Source of the DNA: Camillea tinctor
Taxonomy: Eukaryota > Ascomycota > Sordariomycetes > Xylariales > Xylariaceae
Length of the DNA stretch: 64,000 nucleotides
Assembly: GCA_022578605.1 (NCBI GenBank)
Contig: MU394053.1
Location: forward strand, 764,229 to 828,228
Reading direction: 5' to 3'
A program made the position numbers and the translations under genes. This document shows positions 20,319 through 31,765 of the stretch, piece by piece (position 1 is the stretch's first letter; every line of letters begins with the position of its first letter). Below the pieces are notes generated by a model, which searched no databases, had not been told where the DNA came from, and was given only the letters and a program-made list of their open reading frames with translations.

Positions 20319-23300
20319 TTTGAGTGAGCAACCGGCACAGAACCAGTCGCAAAAGGAGGTGTAGCTCAATAAATATAGCTTTTATGAAATAAGACCTCAC
20401 TCATGGATAGAGGAGGGTAAGGGAAGACAGGCGTACTTAAGATAAAAGGGGGTAAGGTAAAGAAATACCATTCAGGTGGACTCGTAACTAATATAGAATA
20501 CCATGACCAGCTATTTTCTTCTCCCTCAAGACGTATTATATGATATAGCTAATCGAGGCTCTTGTCTCAGTCCGGAAAGGGTTTGTCTTAACTGTGGCAG
20601 GGAAAGACAACAGAAGCCGGAAATCAAAAAGCTGAGTTCGGATGGACAAGGGGCTGCTTAAATAGAAGAGAAAGTTGAATCTGTCGTTGAAGGTCTGGGT
20701 CGAATTACTGAGTGTGATAACAAGTGCAGCCCTGGTGTAGAGCATAAAGTATCTTTACCTACCTAAGGTAAACCCTACCTAGAAAAAAGAGCATCATCAT
20801 CACGCATACAATGTACACATACATCCGTTCCCCCTCACGTCCGCCCCGGGACCCATACGGCAGCATATGTTATGTAGTATGCAAACATGTAGGTCAAAGG
20901 TAGAAAAGCCGAAGATGCTTGATGAGGGAAGGGATCATAGCTCGACTTGGGCGAATCATGTGTCTCGAACGGTGTTAATACGAGGGTTAAGGTTGTATCT
21001 TCGACCCCACATTGTATGTACCTCCTGCGCCGCCGAGACTGCCAATGTCTACCTTGGTACCTTACCTCTCTACATCCATATATGGTGGTGACTTCCTTCA
21101 CACCCCTCTCTTAAAAGTTCTCGTCTTACCTACTCGTGTGACACGATCATGGGACAGGGAAGAGCATTGGTCTTGGTTGGTCTAGGTCCAGGAAATGGGA
21201 ACAGGAAAATGAGAAAAGAGCGGTCGGAATAGCACAGGGATAGGTGGACAAGCCAAGTGTTAGGAAACATTAAAAACATAACCTATGAGTGTTTGTTTTA
21301 AATTAGTGTTTGTCAGTATTTTGTTGTTGTGTTATTATTGTTGTCGAAGTTGAAATGAATCTGGTACATGTCTTTGGGCAGGAAGATCCATTTATTAGTA
21401 CTATACTACATACAGTCGGGACCCTGACGGAAAATTAGTGATGTTCCTAGGCTACCCCATATATTCCCCGCAAAGTGGCTTAAGGGGTATTTTGTATGTA
21501 AGGTAACGTATAAGCATAGGTTACATACAGCACCATACTAGGTGGTTATTTCCGGGTTATTTGTGGTATATACCTAGTATTTGAACTTGACTAGATAATT
21601 TAGAGGTTAGGTGATGGATACTATGTCGAGGCAGCTGACATATTACGTTACTTTTACCAATTATATCTATTTGAAGAGTACAAGTTCCCCGTGCATAATC
21701 TGTAACCTTATATCTTTCATGTATCAAGATTTAACTTCAGTGGCCTGTCAAAGTACCACCTAAATAAGCTTGTCTAGCGGACCGATGCAGTATGCTCACC
21801 CCCCTAGTCTCCCGTGTGACGGCTATTTCGGTGCACGTGGCACATAATAGTTGGCATGCCACATATCAATGAGCCAGCCAACATCAAAGTTATTGACCAA
21901 CCTAGTAAGCTTCGCTTTGATGTAGGTTAGAAGTATAATGGAAAGTTGCTCACAAATGGCCAAGGTGGTATCGAATTTAGCTTAGGTGGTCGATCACAAG
22001 TGGTAACCCTAACCTTTCCACGTCGGACGTAGTCTGGTTTTCTCTGGTGTAAGGTCTGATGCTAATACTAGCATATATGCCACTCAATATATGGAAAGCA
22101 TTCCCTAGATGATAGGAAAACTGTCAAGAGGGGTAACTTCTAGACATGGGTGCAAGACTCCTATAGCTGTTGTATAGGTATATAAGGGACATCAATGTCC
22201 TTCCCACCATCTAAAGATATATATTTACCTGCCTAGTTAGCTATATCGTTACCCTCTCAAATTTCAACACTGGAGAAATATCAATGATGACTTGGATATA
22301 TATGAAAACATCATAGTACCCCCATTGGCTGCTTATAGAAACTTTAATATTGGTAGGGCTGATAGTATGTAAGGTACTGAAAGAAGCTTAATTTCTCTAG
22401 GATCGAGACCCCCTTCAAATTTCAGCCCTACATCTGACATAACATCAATACCTAACATACTAGGGGTACTATGTACAAAAGCGTTTAGATTCTCGGGGGG
22501 TTCTGGAATATGTATTGTATATACATTCAGGTATAGTGCCAGAATCTAGTTGAACCTTATAAGTCATATATGAAGGGACCAATGTAATTAAACTTTACCT
22601 AAGATCATAGTATCAAAACAACAAAACCAATGACTATAACGAACATCCATGTGTTTATATAGATCTAAGATCTGGGTGTCCACCAAATTTATACCTACCT
22701 ATCCTAGGTAGGTAGCTAAAGTGTGATAATGGATTGGGGTAGGATAAACACGTGCAATTCAAGAACAAACTGAAGCTCGGATAGACCTGAGCTTTCCCTA
22801 TCAGCCACTATTGGTCTTGGCTAGCTGGGTTATAACGCCTTCCTTGGCAGCGGGGGTCAATAGCTGACCATTCAGAGCTTGACATCTTATCGCCAGATGA
22901 GAAGCTAGAATTACGTCACATCCCGAACGAGATAAAACTTACCAGAGCTGAGGTACCATTCTCTTCTTTCAGGTTTACCTATAACCATTACTTTATCATC
23001 TTCCCCTTGCAGCATGGTTCGATAGGTAGCTTCTAGAATGGGAGGGGAACACAAGAATGACAGTACGGCGTGCTGTCATTGGACGAGGTGGTGTGAATCT
23101 GATGTCTAATGTCTCAATGTCCAATGCGCGCAATGTGTGCGCAATGCGGTTTATATGTATTTCAATCGCATGTAAGTTGGGGCCATTGAACGATCGACCG
23201 ATGGGATGATCTAAGGCTGGCGATAACTGCATTTCATGATGGGGGCAGGCATACCTTGGCTTTGGTCTTGGGTAGGGTAGGTACGTACCTTACACCTTAT

Positions 23301-24021
23301 ACATTACGTGCTTGTGTACCTTTCGATGGGCTGTTATCAAGCTGACAAGCTTCCCAGATAAATATCGGCAGCCAGCTGCTAGGTTGCCTTGCCTTACTTT
23401 TTTTTAACCTTAGGTACCTTGAACCTAGGTACATAGTAGCTTTAATTGGGAAATATCAAAAAAGGCCATCGCTAGCCAAACAATAGGAAGTTTGTCTCTT
23501 TTTCCAACTTTCCTCCTCGGCCGTTGAAACTCTTTCCACTCTCCCCACTACAACCACTACAACCACCACCATCATCACCATTACTATTACTCACCACCAC
23601 GAGAACAACAGCTTCAACGTTACAACAGATACATAATTCAGGTATGTAAATTATTCTCAAGATAGCAAGTACCTTGATTCTTGGCACGAAATCAATGCCC
23701 ATCTAGCCCACCTGCAGCGTCGTATGACACTGCGACGGTAGCGGCGAGGCGTGGTATTTGAATTGTTATACCTTCACCGATCTCGCAGCCACTTGCACAC
23801 CAACATAACATTGGCAGCTGAGAATACCGCCAAGTCTTACTTACTTCAAGAAAGGAGGGGACCTGCCTTCTTTACTTTGTCTCTTTCCCCTCGACACTGC
23901 GCATTCATTACCATCGCCGCCGCCATCATTCTCAAAGTGACTAGGCGCTGCGCTATCGATTTACTAACAAGATATTGCTTGTTACCCTAGATCGCATTCG
24001 TTGTATCGACAAACATTGATC
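20319..24021. other. 3.7-kb AT-rich intergenic region
   Basis: Separates two divergent genes. No frame with family resemblance or sustained coding bias was found. It is dense in TA steps, CCTAGGTA motifs (for example 22695-22715 and 23420-23435) and short direct repeats, and could hold old decayed repeats. The last ~500 nt (from 23480) are CAC/CT-rich and look like the leader of the DUF3602 gene. Confidence 0.45.
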
Positions 24022-24517
24022 ATGACTACCCCGGAGGTATCCCACGGCCGTGGTGGCGCGGGCAACATCAACCCCGACGACACCAAGTACGTGGATGGCG
24101 AGATAGTTCGCGAAGGCGCTCAGGGTCCCCACGGTGACGGCGCATTCAGCACTGGCCGAGGAGGTACGTGAACCATACCAAACTTATAACTACTTTCCAC
24201 CTACATCCTTGCTCCCCTTTCTCCCTCGTGTGTCATAATACAAGACGAACTGACCTAGTGCTCTTCTCCCTTGCATATTAGGCGCGGCCAACATTGGCGA
24301 CGCTAGTCAACTCCCAACTGTGCGCGCCGACAAGGATGTGGTCCCCGAGGCCGCTACTCGACCTTCCCAGGACGGCGACTTCCACGTCGGACGAGGCGGC
24401 GCCGCCAACGTGCACCTCGCCCCCGAGAGCCGGAAGCAAAAGGAGAAGGAGCAAAAGCCCAATCAGGGACTCGCCGACAAGCTCAAGAACAAGATCTTCG
24501 GCGCCTTCAAGAAGTAA
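24022..24517 (+). CDS. DUF3602 family small protein (GRGGAxN repeats)
   Basis: A 125-aa, two-exon gene (24022-24163 and 24282-24517, GT-AG intron of 118 nt, 126 codons with stop). It carries three copies of a Gly-Arg repeat typical of the fungal DUF3602 family: HGRGGAGNI near residue 8, STGRGGAANIGD spanning the splice junction, and HVGRGGAANVHL. A Lys-rich C-terminus follows (DKLKNKIFGAFKK), probably an amphipathic helix. It has no signal peptide or membrane segment. The family is widespread in ascomycetes and its molecular role is not established. I infer nothing beyond a small, largely disordered protein. The start ATG is preceded by a long leader without other supportable starts. Confidence 0.88.
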
Positions 24518-25475
24518 GGAGGGGAGGACGACGCTAGAAGGAGAGAGAGGGAGGAGTAGAGAAGGGTGGTGGATAACCGATGGGACATCTTTTCGTTGAG
24601 GCATGATATTGATGGACAGACCAGTAGGAATCTTCATCCCCTTAGGGGAAGAGGGCCCTTTTTGTTTCTCTCCTTAGTAGCTTGTTCTAAGGTGGCATTC
24701 GCAAACTGCTTTCTACGAAGAAGAGGAATACTCAGAAAAAAAAACAAGAATAAAATGTGGATGTAAGAGTGAGGAAGTTTGCTTTTTCTTTTCTTTCAGT
24801 CTTCTATCACAATAGTGGTGGTTTGATTCATATATCCCCCTCGGAGTTCTTCACCAATGTTTTTATTTGGGGAAGTTCTCTTGTTACCTTCTTATGAATA
24901 TATCCGTTTTCTTCTAATCTTCGAATTGGATGGCAAACATCAGGGTTATTTACGAGTATGCCCTGCTGTATTGATGTAATGAATGCTGGCAAAATATGTA
25001 TGTATGGTTGTATGAGAATATGAGATATGAAGCAACTAGAGACCACGAGGATTGGTTTGAATTAACAGACCGTTATCTAACCTACGAATATTCTTAGCAG
25101 AGCAGGTAATCCTTGTGGGGAACGCTGAAATAGCATAAATGGCACCTTTCGACGGGAGTTTAGAATATGAAAGGGTCTAATGTGTTACATATACGGAATG
25201 GTCGCAGAGGTCACAAATTCTACACGTATTGACTGAGGAAATCTCCGCTCGTATAGCAAATATATATTGAAACTATACTAAGCTAACCAGCTAGACTCGT
25301 CTCTTGCCCTCTCACTCCTTTTGAGATGACCTGGGTTCGAGAACCTATATATCGCACAACCAGTCCTGGCTATCCTTGTTAACTTAGACTGCCAAGGGGC
25401 CTCCCCCCTTTTTCACCCTCGTTATGTACCTAGTCAATAGTGTCAATAACCTCCCTTTTCGATATAGGTAACCCC
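24518..25475. other. intergenic between DUF3602 gene and xylanase
   Basis: Convergent 3' regions. It contains A-rich tracts near 24735 and AT-rich DNA from 24800. No gene or RNA was recognised. Confidence 0.5.
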
Positions 25476-26726
25476 TTATTTCAGCGCGTTGACAATCGCC
25501 GTATACGCCGGCTTGGGGTTGAAGCTACTATCGAAGAGCAGCGGGCTCGTGCTAGCTCTCCAGGAATCCTGCCCAAGAAGTCAAAAAAATTAGAATACCA
25601 ATCATCCACCATTGAATCAAGATAAAAGCGACAAAAATGAGGTATATATATATATATATAACTTACCGGGTCCCTAACCCCCCACACCGTAATGCCCACG
25701 CACTTGGGCTCATCCAAACACGCCTTCGTAACCGCGGCGTAGTCGTTCGCCGGGGCGCCCTGGATGTCGACCTCGGTGAAGGCGACCTCGGCGACGCCGG
25801 CGGCGGCGAGCGCCTTGATGGCGCCGGCGGCCTGCGCGGCCAGCCCGCCCGACAGGTGGCCCTGCGACCCGATCCCGTCGATGGGCACGCCGGCCGCGAG
25901 CCACTTCTTCACGTGCGCCACCATGCCCGTGGTCACCTTCGCCGCCCCCGCCGAGTCCAGGTTGTAGTCGTTGATGTACAGCTTCGCGTCCGGGTCCGCC
26001 GCCCGCGCCGCCTCGAACGCGATCCGCACGAAGTCCTCCCCCAGAACCTGCGAGAACACCGATTGCCGCAGCGACCCGTCTTCGTTGAAGATCTCGTTTA
26101 CGACGTCCTGCGGGTTTAAAGTGGTTAGTCTCTTTCTTTCTTTCTTTCTTTCTTTCTCTCTCTTTTTTTGTTTAATGGGTGGTTGGGGGTTTGGGGTGGC
26201 CCTTTTTGACTCTCCTTTGGAGACGGGGAGAAAGGAAAGGAAAGAAAAGAAAAGGGGGGAAAGGAGGGATATGTACCCAAGCGTAAATCTTGCCCTTGTA
26301 GCGCGTCACCAGCGTCTTGACGTGGTTCTCGAGGACCTGGGTCAGCTTGGTCTTGTCGCGGATGTTGCTGACCCAGCCGGGGAGCTGGGAGTGCCAGCAG
26401 AGGGTGTGGCCGCGGATGGTCTGGTTGTTCTCGACGGCCCAGTTGACGAGGTAGTCGGCGCCGCCGAAGTTGAAGTTGCCCTCGCTCGGCTCGGTCGCGT
26501 CCCACTTCATCGAGTTCTCGGGCGTGACCTGCCCGAAGTTCGCCTGGATCACCGCCGCCGACTTGCCCGTCGACAGCCGGTTCTGGTCCGTGCAGGTCCC
26601 GTAGTACTTCTTCCCCTTCGCCTGGATCAGCGCGTTGATGCTTTCTGGCGCCTGCCGCGACGCGATCTCGGCCGGGGCGGCCCACGCCGCCAAGGGCGAT
26701 AGGAGGAGGAGGATGGCCGACTTCAT
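25476..26726 (-). CDS. secreted GH10 endo-1,4-beta-xylanase
   Basis: A 327-aa enzyme that cuts the beta-1,4-xylan backbone. Exons: 26277-26726, 25667-26107, 25476-25568 (328 codons with stop); GT-AG introns of 169 and 98 nt. The signal peptide is [16 protein letters not shown]. The start is the ATG at 26726, since the codon three upstream is GTG. GH10 hallmarks appear in order: [13 protein letters not shown], the [13 protein letters not shown] loop, acid/base E155 in DVVNE right after splice junction 1, nucleophile E262 in FTEVDIQ, and [12 protein letters not shown] across junction 2. There is no carbohydrate-binding module or linker, so it is the single-domain type. Intron 1 carries a (CTTT)n tract and intron 2 a (TA)9 tract. 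The promoter has a TATA box and Xyr1/XlnR-like GGCTAT sites. Confidence 0.96.
25643..25660. repeat. (TA)9 microsatellite in xylanase intron 2
   Basis: A perfect TA repeat between the branch region and the donor of the intron. It is likely variable between strains. Confidence 0.85.
26129..26161. repeat. (CTTT)n tract in xylanase intron 1
   Basis: Tandem CTTT units on the + strand (AAAG on the coding strand) inside the intron, ahead of the acceptor at 26108. Confidence 0.85.
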
Positions 26727-26832
26727 GGTTTTCACTGCTTATATCGTAGACGATAACGAAGTTGTTACTTGGGTTGCTCAAGATTCCCTGGTATAGAGTG
26801 GGCTCAGGAATCGGAGGGACACATCGTGAGCC

Positions 26833-26853
26833 TTTATAGCCCCCTAGATAGCC
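26833..26853 (-). promoter_or_regulatory. xylanase TATA box and two GGCTAT (Xyr1-like) sites
   Basis: On the minus strand TATAAA lies at 26838-26833, about 107 nt before the ATG, and GGCTAT occurs at 26841-26836 and 26853-26848. GGCTAT fits the GGCWWW site of the xylanase activators Xyr1/XlnR. A third copy is at 27251-27246, and GTGGGG motifs near 27053 and 27176 fit CreA sites. Short motifs like these also occur by chance. Confidence 0.45.
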
Positions 26854-28385
26854 AGCAACGGAGGATGACGCCCGAGGTAGGCGAATCTAGCCTATCACCC
26901 TCTGTCACATTCGAAGCCTGTCTAGACCAGATCCAGCGGTAAAAGTGTAGACCTTATAATCACACATCTCCCAAACCGGAAGCACGCCCTGGCAAGATTC
27001 CGTTAGCTTCATATTGTTATAGCATATTACCTGGCCAGCATCCGAGGTGTCGAGTGGGGGGAACTCAGCAATAGAGACTTTTATCAATTTGGGGAAAATC
27101 AAGGTGAAAGAGGGCTTACATGACCTGAATCGCCAATTCGACCACCACGATGTCAGGATCAGGGGTGCTTCGACTGTGGGGTACATGATGGGGAAGAAGG
27201 AGAAAAGTAAATAGGCTGAAGTCATTCCGGTGCCTCACATGGTTCATAGCCAGTATACGATATGGACCCACCCCTCATCTTGATTATATATACCTAAGGC
27301 TATGTATGTATAATACTTCTCCGCACAGCTATAGGAAAGGTCTAGACTTGGGGAAGAGTCGGAAGACCGGGCACAACTAGATTTATTATATTGTTCATAG
27401 CTGTGCTAACTAGGTGGTTGGACCGGATTCAGTGATGATACCTAAAAATAGGCATTCAAAATGAAAAACCTCGGACATATTCCGCTTAATATACTAACCT
27501 AGGATCAGGGAGCAAAACGTAATATCATGATGATTGCTGGGATGACAGGAGAGAAGAAGGGGTTGAAGTGGTCAGGTGGTTTCTTTATATATTCATATTT
27601 TGTAGCTGTACCTACTATTTTATAGAGGTATATACATCTACACACCACAACCAACATTGTTTATTAATACATATGACGTAAAATGGAGGCATTATGTAGG
27701 TATATGGCTAGGTTGCCTACCTATACTATACAGTAATAAGAGGGTGGTTGGTTTATACCTACTAGACAATGATGTAAAGCCAGTCCAGGGGTATTGTTGA
27801 GAGAATTGTTGGATTTAACAACATCATTTAGCAATCTGATAACATGTTGTGCGACTACATATGTGTGCAAGCATATAGTTATATATATCAAGTCCTGGTT
27901 TGAAGCTAGTCGGTGATGGTTGTGAATCTCATGCCATTGAAGGTTTTAAGGGATTGAAGTATCACCAAGATGAATAAGTATTAAAAAAAGGAAATCAAAC
28001 GTATATGTTTTCCTGACTACATACATGCTACTAGGTTAGTACACACTATAGTCAAGTTAATAATGGACGGCGCTCGCCTAGCAAAACATGTGATAGAAAA
28101 CACAGCAGCATGGTGAGATACTCGGTGGTTTTTTTCTTCTTCTGTATGTAGGCCCAACGACAGGCTTAACCCAGAATCGTCTGAATAAGAAAAACTAAGA
28201 TCTCTCTGTAGATCTGAGGCCCGTTTCATGTTGGGAATCGGGCCAATGCATGGTTGAGGTACTGTGAAGTCATAAGTCCCTGGTATTCCCGTGAGACTAG
28301 ACTAGGAGCCATGGAGACGCCATGGAGGAAGCATGACTAGGTCCATAAGGTAGTAGACTTAGCCTTGCTTTCGACTTCCCCGCAG

Positions 28386-28514
28386 AATCACGAGAGGCGC
28401 AACTGTGACCACCTGAACGAGGCCAAGACCCTCCTGACCCCATCTGAGCGTCAGGCCCTGGAGCGAGAGAGGAGCGGGTTGAGGAGGAGGGGGGGCAAGA
28501 TCAGTACCAAGTAG
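28386..28514 (+). pseudogene. orphan coding-like 3'-terminal exon
   Basis: Right after a good acceptor (TTCCCCGCAG, ending at 28385) a 42-codon frame runs to TAG at 28512-28514. Its residues are RNCDHLNEAKTLLTPSER followed by a basic stretch (LRRRGGKISTK). GC content and amino-acid make-up look like real coding DNA, in sharp contrast to the flanks. The in-frame upstream sequence meets a TAG at 28338-28340, so an exon must be spliced on. I could not find a matching 5' exon: the candidate ATG at 28063 followed by a GTGAGA donor gives a stop when joined. It may be the end of a small unannotated gene or a relic. The family is not recognised. Confidence 0.35.
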
Positions 28515-29598
28515 GCAAGGAGTCGTCGGTAAGAGAGAAAGCAGTTGGTTAACTTGCCTCAACCGATCCATTCTTTTTTATTCGTCTTCTCTTTTATCTA
28601 TTCACTAGAGAAAGAAGAAGATAGCCGCTTTTATATTCCTCTTTTTTCTCTTTTCTTCTTCCTTTTTTTCTTATGTATCCATTTCATCATCTTGTTGCGC
28701 TTTCGGGATTCATTGTTTTGTTGTCCAAGTCACAGCAATAACAACAACACCATCATCACAATAACAACGATAACGACAACGACAACAACCACCTGCATTA
28801 TAACCTATTATCAAATTTCCCATCGCCATACATAATTGTAACTTGGTTTTCTGTCTTTCTTAAAACTGGGGAGTTTATTACAAGGAGGCTGGGGATATGT
28901 TATCGACTACTCAACATACGAATATACTGCAATCATGAGCAAGTGAAATCAAAAAATTGGCTGGACTTCAGCGTACGCGCGCAACCTTTTTTAATTCTTT
29001 TCCTTTTCTTTTTTTTTATCCATTTCCTTGCTTTTGTGACGGAGTTTTTAAGAAAGAGGAGGGGTAAGGGAAAAGGAAATAAGGAATAGGGATAAAGGAC
29101 CAAAAAAAAAAGAAAGAGAAGAAGAGGAATAAGAAGAAGAATTGGAAGGTAGGTAAGGACGAATTGATTCAATTTACTTCATCGAATGTTTTTCTGTTGT
29201 TGTTGTTTTATCATGCAAGTTCAGGTTACCTCCACCATAACCTAAAACTTATGTATACATACAAGACTTTTCCTTTCTATAGGGTCCTGGTTTTGGAGGG
29301 AATTTGGTTGTTCTTTTTTACTTTACACTGTCTAACAACCCAAACAGCAGGCAGGTAAGGTAAGGTACATTGGACATTACGATACGGTTACAGAGGGGTA
29401 CTTACGGGGTAACTGGTTACCTCTTCTTTACCTGAAAGGACCTAAGGACCTAAGGACCTAAGGTGGTGACACAACATCAACCCAGCCAGCGCATCATAGA
29501 GAGTGTCAGAACCCACTAAATCGAAGCCCCGACCATCTGCTGCGACCAAACCTAAGCCCTATTCTATCCAATTAGCTCTCATCTCATCCCTTGGAGCT

Positions 29599-31765
29599 AT
29601 GGTTCCTCGGAATGACGATGAACTCCGGCGCCCGCCACCCAACCCGCGCTTACTCTCCGTTCAATCAGTTGTCTCCAAACACTCCTTTCGTTCTCATTCC
29701 TCATCCTTTGAGGCCGACGATGAACGTTCGACCACCACCGAGTCTGACAGAATGAGCCCGAGACCTAGCATCGACGACGATGGCCCTCCGCCTCCCGGTC
29801 GTTATCGTGATGAAGATACGCGTCCGACCAGCAGCAAGGAGCTTGCTGGATGGTACATGTATTCCTTTGCTGCTGAAACCTACGTGATATGCGGTAAGCA
29901 ATGCCTTGTCTATTTATTTACCCTATGTGATGATAACCTAACTAAACTAACAATGTCTCTTTTTCTTTGCTTCTAGCTATTTGTGAGCCTTACCTCTACT
30001 TCTACTTCTACTTCTACCTCTACCTCTCCCTCCTAATCATAACCCTCCCGTCTGCTTACTTACACACGATGCGCCCCGAAATATAGCCTCCTTTATCCCC
30101 ATCCTCCTCGAGAGTCTAGCGAGAGAAAATGGCGTCCTCCTCTCCGACCGAACCACCCCCTGCAGCGACAGCTCTAAGAAGCACGGGGGATCGCATAAAG
30201 ACGGACAGTGCATAGTCTCTGTCCTAGGCATAGAAATCAACACCGCTAGCTTTGCCATGTACACCTTCAGCATCAGTGTCTTGATCCAGGCCTTGTTGGT
30301 GGTTAGCATCAGTTGCGCAGCCGACCATGGCAACTACCGGAAGCGTCTGCTCTTGTCCTTCGCCTGGACGGGCAGCTTCTGTGTTATGTGCTACATTTTC
30401 ATCACCAAGGAGACTTACCTTCTCGGCGGGCTGCTAGCTATTATTTCGAATACTGCCTTTGGCGCCTCCTTCGTCCTACTCAACTCGTTTCTGCCCCTTC
30501 TCGTCCGCCATCACCCCAGGCTCGAGGAGTCGGTTTCCGGTCTGTCTGAGGTGCCGTTTCTTCAGGATACATCCGCAGCCGATTCGCACTCCTATGCGAC
30601 CTCGCCCACCCTTGACGAGGATCCGCTCAGCAACTCGACGACCGCCTTGCTGCCTCCCGATCAGGCGCATGGCGACTGGTATGGGCTGCGACGAGTCCCG
30701 ACGCACGAAGAGATTACCTCGATCGAGCTGCAGCTGTCGACGCAAATATCGGCCAAAGGTATTGGTATCGGATATGGTGCCGCCTTGTTTGTACAGTGTA
30801 TTGCTATCATGATGCTAGTGGCGATGGGTAGCTCGACCTGGTCGCAGCGTGTTGTGCTGTTCTTCGTTGGATCATGGTGGGCTGTCTTTACCATCCCTGC
30901 CGCCCTCTGGCTTAGACCGAGGCCCGGCCCTCCCCTCGCTGACACGGGCAAGACGGGCACGAGAGCATGGTTGGCTTATATCGTGTATTCTTGGAAGAAT
31001 CTTTTCCGCACGGTCATGTTGGCCCGCCGCTTGGTAGACATCGTTCTGTTCCTGGCCAGCTGGTTTCTTCTATCGGATGCGATTGCGACAACCAGTTCGA
31101 CGGCCATATTGTTCGCCAAGACTCAGTTGGGCATGGAACCGTGGGCCCTCGGCATGATCAACGTCATATCTACCAGCACGGGCGTGATGGGTGCCTTCAG
31201 CTGGTCGTTTATCTCGAGGCACTTCAACCTAAAGCCCCACCAGACCATCCTGGGATGTATAGCGCTTTTCGAGCTTATTCCCATCTACGGTTTACTTGGC
31301 TATCTACCTTTCGTCCGCGAATGGGGCGTGATCGGTCTTCAGAAACCTTGGGAGATGTACCCACTAGCTGCCATTTACGGCTTCGTCCTCGGCGGGCTTA
31401 GTTCCTACTGCCGATCGCTGTATGGCGAGCTTATCCCTCCGGGATCCGAGGCGGCATTCTATGCATTGTACGCCATCACCGACAAGGGATCTAGCGTGTT
31501 TGGACCCGTTATCGTCGGAGCCATCATCGACGGCACCGGTGAGATCCGTCCGGCGTTTTGGTTCCTCGCAGCGTTGGTTGGTCTGCCCGCACCGCTCATA
31601 TACTTCGTCAACGTCGAACGTGGCAAGTTTGAGGGCGAGAAGCTAGCTGAGGTGATCGAGGGGTTTAAGAGCAGGGAGGACGTCCGTATGGGTGAGGAAA
31701 TCGATGGCGCTGAGGAAAGCCAAGGAATAACATCAGCCTATCAGGGAGACGATGAGGAGCGGTAG
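29599..31765 (+). CDS. ATG22: ATG22, vacuolar amino-acid effluxer (autophagy)
   Basis: A 659-aa multi-pass protein of the Atg22 family (MFS-like, about 12 membrane segments), which exports amino acids from the vacuole after autophagic breakdown. Exons: 29599-29893, a 6-nt microexon 29977-29982, and 30087-31765 (660 codons with stop). Typical stretches are [55 protein letters not shown] and [16 protein letters not shown] long hydrophilic loop with Ser/Asp-rich sequence follows TM4, and the C-terminus is acidic. Without the microexon the conserved spacing between VIC and SFIPILLE loses two residues. The first ~80 residues are a disordered cytosolic tail. The frame is open upstream to 29503 but contains no earlier ATG, so 29599 is used. 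Confidence 0.94.
29977..29982 (+). other. 6-nt microexon of ATG22
   Basis: The six bases CTATTT lie between a strong acceptor (pyrimidine tract, TTCTAG, with CTAAC 26 nt upstream) and a strong donor GTGAGC. Inclusion gives VIC-AIS-SFIPILL and keeps the frame in phase 1 on both sides. Confidence 0.7.

Larger units (their letters stand above)
26727..29598. other. intergenic 2.9 kb between xylanase and ATG22
   Basis: Includes the xylanase promoter and the ATG22 leader. AT-rich DNA fills 27250-28300, with no supportable complete gene. One GC-rich coding-like exon (28386-28514) is listed separately. CT-rich runs occur at 28570-28800 and the stretch at 28930-29170 is purine/pyrimidine biased. Confidence 0.5.

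Noticed and set aside
26125..26781. 218-codon frame on the minus strand overlapping the xylanase
   Set aside because: Shifted-frame shadow of GH10 exon 1; its Arg/Gly/Pro-rich product is typical of an out-of-frame reading of GC-rich DNA.
28063..28113. ATG exon candidate (MDGARLAKHV...) with GTGAGA donor, as 5' exon of the orphan exon
   Set aside because: Joining it to the acceptor at 28385 creates an immediate stop, and no intermediate exon could be supported.
29503..29598. N-terminal extension of ATG22 to 29503
   Set aside because: The frame is open but begins with GTG and has no ATG before 29599. There is no evidence for non-AUG initiation.
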